Shown here in pieces: positions 1-10,194 of a DNA stretch of 64,000 nt (positions within the stretch are counted from its first letter, which is position 1; each line of letters begins with the position of its first letter). A model generated the notes under the pieces. That model was not told the origin of the DNA, searched no databases, and worked only from the letters and a program-made list of their open reading frames with translations. The stretch covers positions 36,883,519 to 36,947,518 of the forward strand of contig CM019072.1 of assembly GCA_009667805.1 (NCBI GenBank), in the 5' to 3' direction. Made by a program: the position numbers and the translations under genes. This stretch comes from Leptobrachium leishanense (lineage: Eukaryota; Chordata; Amphibia; Anura; Megophryidae).

Positions 1-535
1 TTTTTTTTTTAAAGCAAACAGTAAAATACAACACATTATCACAATTAGTAGGATATTAGGGTCAAGCCTACAAAAAAATGTGAGGGACCACCGGGGTGGC
101 ATTTACTTCATCACAAAATTCTGAAATCCCCCCCAACCTTAAAAAAAAAAGGGAAACAATTAAGGGAATTTTTTTTTCCTGTGTGGCAAAGAAAAATAAA
201 TACATGTTTGTAATACTTCTCAATATGTGTAAAACTGAAATAAGTAGATCAAATTGCACAAGGTTTGAAGAACAGCACAGAACTAAATAAATGTATGAAG
301 CTCAAGCATCTGTAAAATAGCCACAAAAATATTAGACTATAAAAGGGGTATTCAAAGGAATGAAACACTACAGCGCCATGGATCTGAGTGTAGCAATTGC
401 ATTGGCACCAAGTAAATGGAATAGCAAGGGAGTTAATAGCACTGCTGTTGCAAGCATGGTAAAGGTCGATCTTCCAGCGTTGGAAATTCAAACAATGCTG
501 GGCAAAGTTTCATGACCAAGGACAATTGTGGGTCC
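1..535. other. Unassigned AT-rich DNA
   Basis: No exon, transposon terminus or long convincing reading frame is visible. It contains homopolymer runs of A and T and several AATAAA-like hexamers. It could be 3' untranslated or intergenic sequence, but nothing here decides that. Confidence 0.4.
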
Positions 536-870
536 TGAGGGTCCACAGGTTGAGAACCACTGCTCTAACACAATGGTTCCCAACCTTCATTCATCCGAGT
601 ACCCCCTGGCATTACATTTCCATAAATTGTACCCCTCTCATTAAAAAAATCTTTCTAATTACTATGATTTACTTTTTAATCTGTCCCACAACCATTTCTC
701 CTTTTTCTCTGCATTATCTACCCATGTCTCGCACTTTCTACCCTGCTTTTCCTCTTCTCCCCATCTCCCCCCTCATTTCACCTTATTTATCTACCCACTG
801 CTTATCTTCTCACCCTATTTCATCCCCACCATCTCCCTGTCTCCTCACTAGCTATACTAGATCCCCCCCT
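536..870. repeat. Pyrimidine-rich repeat with hAT-like end, split by a LINE
   Basis: Around 570-590 there is a TGGTTCCCAACC motif followed by GAGTACCCCCTGG, an end sequence typical of short non-autonomous hAT repeats. The following C/T-rich stretch resembles the DNA that resumes after the LINE at about 2245-2300 (TTATCTCCTACCCTGC type sequence). This suggests that the LINE at 871-2232 landed inside this repeat. The family name is an inference. Confidence 0.45.
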
Positions 871-2232
871 TCGAGGGGTAGTAGGGAGGAATCGGGGAAC
901 TATAGGCCAGTTAGTCTTACGTCAGTAGTGGGGAAATTAATGGAAACCATGTTAAAGGAAAGGATTGTTGAACATCTAAAAACACATGGGTTTACCTCAG
1001 GGAGATCATGCCAAACTAATCTTATTGATTTTTTTGATTGGGTAACAAAAATAATAGACACAGGTGGTGCAGTAGACATTGCTTATTTAGATTTCAGTTT
1101 TTGATACTGTTCCGCATAGAAGGCTTATCAATAAATTGCAATCTTTGAGCTTGGATTCCAATATTGTTGAATGGATTAGGCAGTGGCTGAGTGACAGGCA
1201 ACAGAGAGTTGTGGTAAATAGGGTTTATTCGGCGCAAGGTCTTGTTACCAGTGGGGTACCTCAGGGGTCAGTACTTGGACCCATTCTCTTTAATATTTTT
1301 ATTAGTGATATTGCAGAAGGTATTAACGGTAAAGTATGTCTTTTTGCTGATGACACAAAGATCTGCAACAGGGTTGACGTTCCTGGAGGGATCAGCCAAA
1401 TGACAAATGATTTAGGTAAGCTAAAAAAAATGGTCGGAGCTGTGGCAATTGAGTTTTAATGTGGATAAGTGCAAGATGCACCTGGGACGTAAAAACCCAA
1501 GGGCTGAATATAGAATATTTGATACAGTCCTAATCTCAACATCTGAGGAAAGGGATTTGGGGGTTATTATTGCAGAGGATCTAAGGGTAAGTAGTCAATG
1601 TAATAGAGCAGCAGGAAATGCTGGCAGAATGCTTGGTTGTGTAGGGAGAGGTATTAGCAGTAGGAAAAGGGAAGTGCTCATGCCACTGTACAGAGCACTG
1701 GTGAGACCTCACTTGGAGTACTGTGTGCAGTACTGGGGACCGTATGTCTAGAAGGATATAGACATCTTAGAGAGAGTTCAGAGAAGGGCTACTAAAACGG
1801 TGTACGGCTTGAAGGAGAAAAGTTACCAGGAAAGGCTTAATGATCTTAACATGTACAGCTTGGAAAAAAGACGAGACAGAGGAGATATGATAGAAACATT
1901 TAAATACGTAAAAGGGAATCCACAAGGTAGAGGAAGGGAGTATATTTAAAAGGAAACAAAGTAGCAAAACAAGAGGACATAGTCTTAGATTAGAGGGGCA
2001 AAGGTTTAAAAGTAACATCAGGGGGCATTATTTTACTGAGAGGGTGGTGGATACATGGAACAGTCTTCCAGTTGAAGTGGTAGAGGCCAAAACAGTAATT
2101 GAATTTAAGCAGGCATGGGATAGGCATAAGGCTATCCTAAACAAAAGATAAATCCAGGTAAAGTATCCATGTAATTGGGCAGACTAGATGGGCTGAAAGG
2201 TTCTTATCTACCGACATTTTCTATGTTTCTTG
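871..2232 (+). mobile_element. CR1-like (Jockey superfamily) LINE, RT to 3' end, family A, dead copy
   Basis: Reverse-transcriptase blocks can be read in order across several frames. They are NYRPVSLTSVVGK at about 900, then [19 protein letters not shown] near 1250-1310, then the catalytic FADDT box near 1345. The LINE C-terminal block follows: RALVRPHLEYCVQYWGP, an ILERVQRRATK region, and LNMYSLEKRRDRGDM. Frameshifts near 1100 and 1450 and a stop near 1750 break the frame, so it is inactive. The 5' part with the endonuclease is missing, as is usual for 5'-truncated LINEs. The 3' end is GGGCAGACTAGATGGGC...TTTTCTATGTTTC without a long poly(A). The same end occurs at 13841-13975 (minus) and 21090, which defines the family in this window. 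Confidence 0.85.
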
Positions 2233-2316
2233 TAAGTTCCATAGTGTCTTATCTCCTACCCTGCACCTCCCCATCTTCTACCCGTCTACTCACACTTGAA
2301 AATATAGAACAAGTAG

Positions 2317-2338
2317 TTATATATATATATATATATAT
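2317..2338. repeat. (TA)n microsatellite
   Basis: About eleven TA dinucleotides in a row lie between the LINE-flanking pyrimidine repeat and the LTR-like repeat. Confidence 0.9.
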
Positions 2339-2414
2339 TCACAAAAGGGTACTTAACTCCCTTAGTATGAATGAAATCTAAATAAAATGGTGCAAATGAA
2401 AAACACAAACTATT

Positions 2415-2836
2415 CTGCCTCCCTAGCAAAGCTGTGAGGCGTGGGCACTTGAGAATAGCCAAGTCTGTATTGACCAGTACTCACGCGATGAAAGTTCAGC
2501 AGACAGTGTCAGCTCAGCAAAACTGACACGTAGAAAGGATGAATCCAGTTGAAAACTTTAATGATCAGACTGACAATCCTTGTAATAGTGTACAGCAATG
2601 CAGGTAAAAAGCCATTAGTTCTGTCCAGCAATGAGCAAAGATGGCTGCTAGGTGACCAGTAAGTACCTCAGAACTAGATTGAACAAAAAGGGGTGGAGCT
2701 AGCTGGATACAGCAAGGCTAAGGAAACCCAGCAGGAACAAAAATAGCTATGAAATAATAGCTGCAAGCAGCAAAAACACAGAATCAACACATAACATTAA
2801 AATATACAAATAAACCCTGAGTCATGGGGCATGACA
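2415..2836 (-). repeat. LTR-like interspersed repeat, copy A
   Basis: The reverse complement is homologous along its length to 18692-19110. Both copies start with a TGTCATG-type sequence. They share an AATAAAG-like or poly(A)-signal-like stretch and the TCAGTTTTGCTGAG region, and end in a GCTAGNGAGGCAGAA segment. A TG start, an internal polyadenylation-like signal and a length of about 420 bp fit a solo LTR. A matching pair of target-site duplications could not be fixed, so 'LTR' remains an inference. Confidence 0.5.
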
Positions 2837-2930
2837 CAAACACTTGTTTCCAGTTTTGCTTATAATATTTATTAAAGAGCTGCTAGGGCTAAAGAAAAGC
2901 CATACAAAATAGTATTGTATCCTGTTTTTA

Positions 2931-2981
2931 TGAGCCCATAATTTATATACCAGCAGAGCCCATAATTTATATACCAGCAGA
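2931..2981 (+). repeat. 24-bp tandem duplication
   Basis: The phrase GAGCCCATAATTTATATACC plus CAGCA is repeated twice back to back. It lies in the older repeat DNA that hosts the hAT insertion. Confidence 0.8.
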
Positions 2982-3102
2982 GCCCAGGATTATACTTACC
3001 CAGACAGACAGACCTCCTCCCGCGTGGTCCTCCGAGCTCCTGCATGCTGCCGCCGGCTTCTTCTGATGTGAAGGATGTGACGCGAACTTGTGAGATCTTG
3101 GC

Positions 3103-3110
3103 AGTAGGCC
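3103..3110 (+). repeat. Target-site duplication AGTAGGCC (left) of hAT element
   Basis: The same 8 bp recurs at 4387-4394 immediately outside the right terminal inverted repeat. Eight-bp duplications are diagnostic of the hAT superfamily. Confidence 0.95.
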
Positions 3111-3196
3111 CAGTGGCGTAGCGTGGGGGGGCTGGGGGGGCCGTGGCCCCGGGCGCAGTTTTGTTAGGGGCGCATTTGCGCCCCTAAAACTGGCCC

Positions 3197-3459
3197 GGGG
3201 GTTGAGGGGACGCAGATGCCGGGCAGCGCGGGAGCGCCTGCCCGGTCTTTAACAGTCCGTCCTGTTAGGTGATGCGGCTGCGCGGCGTGCGCAGCCGGTC
3301 ACGTGGTCCGGCTAATCAGGTGGTACGGAGTCTCTGTACCACCTGATTGGCCGGACCACGTGACCGGCTGCGCGGCATCACCTAACAAGACGGACTGTTA
3401 AAGACCGGGCAGGCGCTCCCGCGCTGCCCGGCATCTGGGTCCCGGTCCCCTCAACCCCC
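3197..3459. repeat. Long inverted repeat (arms about 130 bp) inside hAT element
   Basis: The left arm starts at GGGGGTTGAGGGGAC and the right arm ends at GTCCCCTCAACCCCC. The arms contain matching blocks, for example GGTGGTACGGAG / CTCTGTACCACC around the centre near 3331. Arm identity is high, so transcripts would form a strong hairpin. Confidence 0.9.
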
Positions 3460-3495
3460 GCCGGAGCTGGGGCCTGGGGCAATATCCAGGTAAGG

Positions 3496-4305
3496 GCTGG
3501 GGGCAAATCCATGAGCTGGGGGCAAATCTATGAGCTGGGGCAAATCCATGAGCTGGGGCAAATCCATGAGATGGGGGCAAATCCATGTGAGAGCTGGGGC
3601 AAATCCATGAGTGAGCTGGGGGGCAAATCCATGAGTGAGCTGGGGGGCAAATCCATGAGTGAGCTGGGGGGCAAATCCATGAGCTGGGGCAAATCTATGA
3701 GCTGGGGCAAATCCATGAGCTGGGGCAAATCCATGAGATGGGGGCAAATCCATGAGATGGGGGCAAATCCATGTGAGAGCTGGGGCAAATCCATGAGTGA
3801 GCTGGGGGGCAAATCCATGAGTGAGCTGGGGGGCAAATCCATGAGCTTGGGGCAAATCCATGAGCTGGGGGGCAAATCCATGAGCTTGGGGCAAATCCAT
3901 GAGCTGGGGGGCAAATCCATGAGTGAGCTGGGGGGCAAATCCATGAGATGGGGGCAAATCCATGAGTGAGCTGGGGGGCAAATCCATGTGAGAGCTGAGG
4001 CAAATCTATGAGTGAGCTGGGGGGCAAATCCATGAGATGGGGGCAAATCCATGAGTGAGCTGGGGGGCAAATCCATGTGAGAGCTGAGGCAAATCTATGA
4101 GCTGGGGGCAAATCCCCGTGAGCTGGGGCAAATCCATGAGTGAGCTGGGGGGCAAATCCATGAGTGAGCTGGGGGGCAAATCCATGAGCTGGGGGAAAAT
4201 CCATGAGCTGGGGGCAAATCCATGAGCTGGGGGCAAATCCATGTGTGAGCTGGGGGGCAAATCCATGTGTGAGCTGGGGGCAAATCCATGTGTGAGCTGG
4301 GGCAA
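3496..4305. repeat. Minisatellite, unit about 18-24 bp
   Basis: There are roughly 40 imperfect copies of a CCATGAGCTGGGGGCAAAT unit. Longer variants carry a GAGTGAGCTGGGGGGC insertion, and higher-order blocks recur (compare 3560-3660 with 3750-3850). Reading frames across it (MDLPPSHGFAP-type repeats) are artefacts of the repeat. The reverse complement core CCCCAGCTCATGGAT is the unit of the 49.5-51.5 kb minisatellite. Confidence 0.95.
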
Positions 4306-4394
4306 TATCGATAACGTCCACAGGTTGGGGGGGGGCGCACAATTCTTTGCTGGCCCCGGGCGCTGACAACCCACGCTACGCCACTGAGTAGGCC

Positions 4395-4660
4395 ACATCA
4401 CAGCCTTCACAAGGCTGAAGACAGCGGCTGCGTGAAGGAGCAGGCAGGAAGCGCTCAGGGGAACAAGGGCCAGTCGAGGGGCCTGCTAGCGGAATGCATA
4501 TAATGCATTCCGGTAGCAGCCCTAGAGATAAACTAAATCGGCCCACAGGGGAAACATGCGTTCCCGCAACATTCACGCTGCGGGAGAAGTGCGGGAACGG
4601 CGTTCCCGCAGGACTCGAGCCCTGGTTATATCCTATTAATTACATAACATATTTTAAACT
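4395..4660. repeat. Older GC-rich repeat DNA hosting the hAT insertion
   Basis: It continues the GC-rich sequence at 3000-3102 across the hAT target site. It contains short palindromic pieces, for example around GGAATGCATATAATGCATTCC at about 4491-4512 and GTTCCCGCA repeats at 4560-4612. No gene was seen. Confidence 0.5.
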
Positions 4661-4663
4661 ACC

Positions 4664-4705
4664 GTTATATATATATATATTATATACACATACACACACA
4701 CACTT
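4664..4705. repeat. (TA)n/(CA)n microsatellite
   Basis: A TA run passes into a CA run. The roughly 300 bases that follow (4712-5003) show no recognisable feature. Confidence 0.85.
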
Positions 4706-5004
4706 GACTGGCTTCCACAGATATGATAAAGTTAAAATTAGTCACTTATGAATCTCAAGAAAATGCTGATGGTGTAGTTTCAGCTACAGAGCAAAAAGTA
4801 AAAAAACTTTTCTTCAATCTACTTGGTCTTAGATTGAACCTTTTGCACCTTGTCTGTACCAACAAAAATGATGTCAGACACATGTATTTGAGTTGGAGCA
4901 TCATTACAATATTGACAATACCGCATTACGCGAGAATCGTAAGATCCACAAATATTTTATATGCATGCTCAATTTGATCCTTGTGCTTGCTTTGAGACGC
5001 ATAA

Positions 5005-5181
5005 AGGGCTATTCAGAGAGAGGTGAAAACCTAGAGAATGACTGGAGAATTGAAAATTCTAGGTCAAAATAGTCAAACCAGAAAAATTCTTCCATTTATC
5101 TCACTTTCCAAATTGGCTATTTGGTCTAGATTGTTCTCTTCTGCCAATTCTCAAGGCTTTCACCTCTCTCGGAATAGCCCT
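5005..5181. mobile_element. Short palindromic MITE
   Basis: The terminal inverted repeats are AGGGCTATTCAGAGAGAGGT at the left and the matching ACCTCTCTCGGAATAGCCCT at the right. The internal AT-rich sequence also folds back. The length is about 177 bp. The class is not assigned because no clear target duplication was found. Confidence 0.7.
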
Positions 5182-5424
5182 GAATGTTTTTTGAACTCTG
5201 TATCTTACATCATTTGAACCAATCTTAAATCCGGCGATGCATTTAGATTAATACGTTATATATATTTAATAATAAAACGTATACAAAGAGAAAGTCCTCT
5301 CCACCAGTTCCGTATTAGTAAATGGCAATAGAAACTTTAGCGCCTTGTCAGATAGCTGTGCATATTTCTCTATCAATGTCTGCCCAAAATTGTATAAGGG
5401 ATTTTTCTCTGAAATCATCTTTTA

Positions 5425-5851
5425 GGCTAGGGTCAAACGAAAACATTTTTACACGCGAACGTAAAAAAGTGCGTCCGAACGAATTGACGTATTTTTTCAC
5501 GGAATGCGCGAAAACGGTCATACGATGCGCATTTTTCGTGCGTGATTATTTCGGATCGTCAAAAAAACTCTTTTTGCGTCTGGACGTTATGTAGGCTGGA
5601 CATTAGCAGTGTCTGACATCTCCTAATCACGCACACACGCCGCTATGCCGCAGCTGCGCACTCTGTACGTCAGTACTAGCGGTTCGGCGTTCTCGAAAAA
5701 ATGCGTTCGTTTTCCACTTGCGTTGCGCGGCCGGACTTTCGTGCGACCGTACTTCGTATATTGGCCGTCATTGCCCGTCATCTGCTGCTAGTGCGGCCGT
5801 GATTAAGTGCGCCAGAACGCACGTTAAAAGTGCACTGGTCTGACCCCAGCC
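5425..5851. mobile_element. Harbinger-like MITE with TTA target duplication
   Basis: The ends are GGCTAGGGTCAAACGAAAAC and, as reverse complement, GGCTGGGGTCAGACCAGTGC. They are flanked by TTA on both sides. The interior is unusually CpG-rich for this window. It is closely similar over its length to 34909-35319, and shares ends with 25183-25540, 30365 and 39084. A 3-bp TTA duplication fits PIF/Harbinger; no transposase is present. Confidence 0.8.
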
Positions 5852-5977
5852 TTAGAGTAGTATCAGTTGAAAGTCCAATCAACTATTCATTTACTTTAAC
5901 TGATAACCTGGCAGCTCTCAGGTCTTCATCTATAAAGGGATTTGCAATCCACTTGCTCTCTTCTCCAGGTTTTGAGA

Positions 5978-6850
5978 AGTACAGTGGCAAGAAAAAGTAT
6001 GTGAACCCTTTGGGATTACGTGGAGTTTTGCATGAATTGGTCATAAAACAACAGCTGCTCTTGAACATTTAACGAATTCTGCTGATACTTGCTCCATGGC
6101 TCCGAGCGCCAACAATCATCCAACGTTCAAAGGCTGTTAAATCGCGTTGTTTACTCATATCCTCAGAAAACAAAAATCACTTCTACTGTCGTGGTAAACA
6201 ACCTGCATCCCTATTTATAATGGTCTGGCCCTCTAGTAACTTCAGCGCGCATTTATAGCTAATTTGCCTAAAAAAGTCAGGTGGTCATAATAATCTGGCC
6301 ACTCCGTGTATAAAGCGCTAACAAGTTCTGTAGCACTGTACAATGTGTATATGTGGGGTGTCGGTATGGCAGACTGTGATGGAGGTCTCCAGCGGCTCCC
6401 TGCTCCCACAGCCATGTTCCCCTGCCAGCTGTTAAGCCGCCCTCCGGTAGCAAGGCAGAGAGCCGTAGCCCTTGTTGAAGTTTCAATGTAGGCGGCTGCA
6501 CGCGGGTTGCTCCGGCTCGCCGAGAGTCCTTTACTGACATGAAAGAACTGTGGACCGCTGACTTGCTTGTTCCCGCTTGGCAGCCCCACAGGAAGTTCAC
6601 GTGAGATGATGTCACATACGTGGGGCCCCAACCATGCGAAGCGTGGCGTGCTACGTCAAGGAAGAGGCAATAGTCTGTCCTGCGCCTTCCTTTTTACTGC
6701 AGCTGTAGCAGAGAGGTCCACAATTCAGGATTTGGGTTACGTGTACCCCCTGGGGTGCTCGTACCCCTGGGGATACGTGTACCACAGGTTGGGAACCGCT
6801 GATCTAACAGTATGACATTCTGCATGGAAACACTGACATTTGAAACCGTA
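5978..6850. repeat. Patchwork of repeat fragments, no gene
   Basis: At 5982 there is a CAGTGGCAAGAAAAAGTATG segment, a transposon-end sequence widespread in fish and frogs. A GC-rich stretch follows at 6330-6660. A hAT-like GTACCCCTGGGG...GGTTGGGAACCGCTG end lies at 6735-6805. Reading frames over 6242-6631 on the minus strand match nothing recognisable and look random. Confidence 0.45.
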
Positions 6851-7229
6851 ACACGCTGATACTATGCTCTAACACTATGACAAACACACTGGCACTCTAC
6901 TCTGGCCTCTACCAGAAGCCCCCTGCGACAGATTCCCCAGTTCTAGCAATGTGTAAGTAATATAGGGTTTCTATTATTTGTTATCCTTTTTTTGTACATC
7001 TCTTTTTATCCTGTATATGCATTGTGACTACCGCAGGCGGTATTTGAACAGGGCGACACACTGCGTTGAAGCCTAATGAGACCCCCCCTGGCCACCACCA
7101 AGGAAAAAAACAGTCTGTGACAGAGGCACAACACGAGACTGGAGGCTGGCAACCCCGCACAACTGCCGGGACGCGTGCACCCAACTCATACGGCCCGTAA
7201 GCATGCTACTGCACCTCAGGTCTAGGTTT

Positions 7230-8170
7230 ATCCCAAGACTCTGCCACTGTCCCTGCTACACCTCCGGACACTTTTCCTGATTCGGGTGAGGATGACACTG
7301 GTGACACAATTGATGTATATGTCTCTGAAGAGGAATTCACTGAGGCCCCTACGGCTGTGGACTCCACTGCCCACCCTGGCCTGATTTATGACTCTATGGG
7401 GAACCCAGAGGACCTCACCCATCCTCGCTTCGTTGAGTGGACCCCATTGCCCCACATTGAAAAATGGGTAGATGCCCTGGTGCGTAAACCCCGAGAAGAA
7501 TCCACTCCAAATCGCATGAAAGCCGAATGTCCTCACCCCACCACGAGTGGGAAGACATGTATGACACCTGAAGTGGATAAAGGCATCGTAGATTTTGTCA
7601 TCGCTAAAGGTTGGTCCCCCAGCAGGGGCATAGATCACGCCTTTAGGGTGTGCCAAGACAATCTCTTGGACACCATGGGCCCTTTAGTGTAACTGCTAGA
7701 TGCAGCTGAGCAAGCTAAGCTGTCCAATGAACCCCTTGACCCAGTTCAGGTGACAAACTGTGCTCAGAGATTTATTTATTTATAAAGGATTTTACCAGGA
7801 AGGATACATTGAGATTTCTCTCATTTTCAAGTATGTCCTGGGTTCAAGAACATTGATCACGGTTTTCTGGGCAATGCCAACACGGCTTTAGCCTCTGAAC
7901 ACCGTAAATGCATTTAATTGAAAATGGACCCCCAATTGGCTGGTGTTGCCGACAACGAATTGGGTGCTGCAGCACAAGGCACCCTTTTTGGTAAAGGCTT
8001 CCTGCGAGATATGAACGAGTATTCCACGTACTTTAATACCATGGATCAGGTGTCCAGCTCCCGCAAGAAGGTCTTTTCTGAGGTTTTTCCATGGGCTGGT
8101 GGATACCAGGGCCCAGCTACCGGCTGTGCAAAACCCAACTATCCAGACTCCACTGGAGGCAACCCCTCCG
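7230..8170 (+). pseudogene. DIRS Gag-like remnant
   Basis: A frame from about 7230 to 7690 (VEWTPLPHIEKWVDALVRKP, then DKGIVDFVIAKGWSPSRGID) continues in another frame to about 7767. It resumes after an 89-bp insertion at about 7860, with readable pieces up to the STYFNTMDQVSSSRKKVF region near 8020-8080. The sequence resembles the structural protein region upstream of DIRS RT. Stops and frameshifts make it non-functional. The Gag assignment rests mainly on position and is moderately secure. Confidence 0.6.
7768..7856 (+). mobile_element. Short interspersed repeat (SINE-like tail) in DIRS gag
   Basis: It has an AT-rich TTTATTTATTTATAAAGG lead, then a TTTTACCAGGAAGGATACAT core, ending near CCTGGGTTCAAGAACATTG. 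The same core is found at 53058-53146 (minus) and 55965-56035 (plus), each time interrupting or abutting another element. It may be the conserved tail of a LINE or SINE. Confidence 0.75.
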
Positions 8171-8559
8171 CTGCTGCAGGCCCAAAACCCTCCCTGTTCT
8201 TCCCTACCCACTCCCACCACTGGCGTGGCATAGTGTTCTGGAGTTCCAGAGGTGGTCACTCTTCCTTGACCTTCAAACACGCAGGTAACCTTACACCTAC
8301 TACATCCCTCTACGGTTCGTGCGTGTGTGTGTGTGGGGGGGGGAATTTAAAATATCTTCTCACATCATGGTGCCACATTTGGTAGGACCCCATGGTCTTT
8401 AATACTGTACAAGGTTTTCTGGAGTTCGCTAATTCTCTAGCCCATCCTGCGACCACCCCTCTGTTGCCAATTTCGGAGGCAAGGCGTGTGTTGGTAGGAT
8501 GGGAGATTATGGAACTCTTCCAGAAAGGGGCCTTAGAACAGGTTCCCCAGTGATCTTCG

Positions 8560-8795
8560 GGCTTCATGAGCAACGTGTTCCTGGTACCCAAGAAGGACTA
8601 TGACATCCGCCCTGTCATCAACCTCAGGGACCTGAATGTGTCGTGGTATATCGCCACTTCCAGAAGGTATGCACATGCTAAAAGAAGATTTCGAGACCCT
8701 GCGATTCGTTGGTAAAGGTGGATCCCATGGATACCTGACCATTCCTATCGCCAAAGAATCACGAGATTTCCTACAGTTCCATTACTCTGAATAGA
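8560..8795 (+). pseudogene. DIRS reverse transcriptase, N-terminal piece
   Basis: In shifted frames it reads SNVFLVPKKDYDIRPVINLR, then a HGYLTIPIAKESRDFLQFHY-like stretch. These are the opening RT blocks of DIRS elements. The reading stops at the MITE. The palm motifs with the catalytic aspartates that should come next are absent on the far side, so the enzyme cannot be made. Confidence 0.75.
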
Positions 8796-8890
8796 GTAGA
8801 GTATGGTAAGCGCCAATACCAGGTTCCAACACCGAAACCCCAAAAGCCGAATCAGGGTATTAGTGGTTTCCCCTTAGACCCAAAAAATAG

Positions 8891-9267
8891 AAATATATAC
8901 GTATCTGAACAGCGCGAAATGAATCGCTATTCAGGGTTCTCCCACAAACTTCAGCCCACATTTGGGTTTTATATAAGAAGCAAAAGAAACATGTGATTGT
9001 GCAGTATATCTCTAAACGTTTTAACCAGTTATACATGGTGTGTAGTACTCACTCACAAACGTAGAGCCAACACTGGCTCTAAGTGGGTCAGCACATCTGG
9101 GTTGTTTTCTCAAGGTCACCCACACCCTTCTGACAGAGTTTCTCACCACCGCTGTATAAAATACGGTATGGAAAACAGAACACAACAAAATAAGTGGGCT
9201 GAAATTTGTGGGAGACACCTGAACCCTGAATAGCGATTAATTTCAGCTGATCAGATACGTATATAGT
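8891..9267. mobile_element. Foldback MITE inside DIRS RT
   Basis: The left arm ATATACGTATCTGAACAGC, GAATCGCTATTCAGGGTTCT and CCCACAAACTTCAGCCCAC is matched in reverse by GTGGGCTGAAATTTGTGGG, CCTGAATAGCGATT and GATCAGATACGTATATAG on the right. The arms are about 75 bp and the loop about 230 bp. The 95 bp to its left (8796-8890) belong neither to RT nor clearly to the MITE. Confidence 0.8.
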
Positions 9268-9274
9268 TCCCTTA

Positions 9275-9930
9275 CGCTGCTCAGATCTCGATCTCAGGGA
9301 GGTCAGACAAGATCTGGAATGGTGGCTCCGAAGCATCCGGTCCTGCAATGGCAAGCCTATCCTGGTGTCGCCTCCGATAATTATGATAGACTCCGACACT
9401 TGTGGGTCAGGTTGGGGAACTAGTTGCGAGGGTTCCTCCACCGGAGCTCCCCCTACATATAATGGACTGGAACTCCTAGCGGGTCTCTTGCACTTCAGAG
9501 TTTCCTGAATGACTGTACACATTGCGCAGTCCTCACCAGGATGGACAACTTCCCTGCAGTACGATATATCAACTTGCTAGGAGGCCTTCGAACCCGGCTT
9601 CTAATGAAAATTGCTTCCAGTCTGTGGGACTGGTGTTTTCAGAACAGGATCAATGTCCAAATGCAGTTTATCCCGGGGGTCTCAAATCAATCCGCCGATT
9701 GGAACTCGAGGCACACAGAGGACTCAGGGGATTGGCAGTTGAGTTCGGTTTTCTCTGACGTGGCGGCTCTGTGGGGACCGTTTCATACGGACCTCTTTGC
9801 CTGCTGGCTCAACACCCATTTCCCAAATTTCTACAGCTGGTGCCTGATCCACTGGCCTCAGCAATGGATGCTTTCCTTCAGGATTGGTCCGGGGCTCCTC
9901 CGTATGCTTTTCCACCCTTTCAGTTGATAG
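9275..9930 (+). pseudogene. DIRS RNase H-like region
   Basis: Across frames it reads DLRQDLEWWLRSIRSCNGKP, then a SDTCGSGWGT block. It continues with MDNFPAVRYINLLGGLRTRL and MQFIPGVSNQSADWNSRH, which carries the IPG..N..AD..SR signature. These are characteristic of the RNase H and following domain of DIRS polyproteins. Stops near 9420 and 9460 and a change of frame show decay. Confidence 0.75.
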
Positions 9931-10194
9931 CTCGCACGCTGCGCCACGTCAAGGTTCAACAGGCCCAAGTAGTCCTGATCAAGCCCTTCTGGCAGAACCA
10001 ACACTGGTTCCCGGTCCTGTTAGACCTCCTCATGGACGTTCCCCGGTTTCTCCCGGTCCTACTTTTGGACACCTCCAGGAGCCCTCACCCATTGCTCTCT
10101 CAAGGGACTGGTCTAGTGCTGGCCTCGCTGGTTTCAGGCCTCTGGGGGGAGCTGGCAAAATTTCGGAACAGACTAGAGTGCTCCTTCGCAATGC

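Larger units (their letters stand above)
3111..4386. mobile_element. Non-autonomous hAT element with hairpin and minisatellite
   Basis: The terminal inverted repeats are CAGTGGCGTAGCGTGGG (left) and its reverse complement ending at 4386. They are flanked by the perfect 8-bp duplication AGTAGGCC. There is no transposase frame. Inside are a GGGCGC-rich subterminal zone, a long G+C-rich inverted repeat (3197-3459), and a minisatellite of a GAGCTGGGGGCAAATCCAT unit that fills the rest. The element at 49313-51791 has the same architecture in opposite orientation. Confidence 0.95.

Noticed and set aside
3398..4410. Long frames rich in MDLPPSHGFAP-type repeats on the minus strand, and matching plus-strand frames
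   Set aside because: They arise from the minisatellite unit in all frames. There is no start context, splice logic or independent protein similarity.
6242..6631. 129-codon minus-strand frame
   Set aside because: Overlapping frames of similar size exist on both strands in this GC-rich patch. No recognisable domain, no splice sites, no conservation signal.
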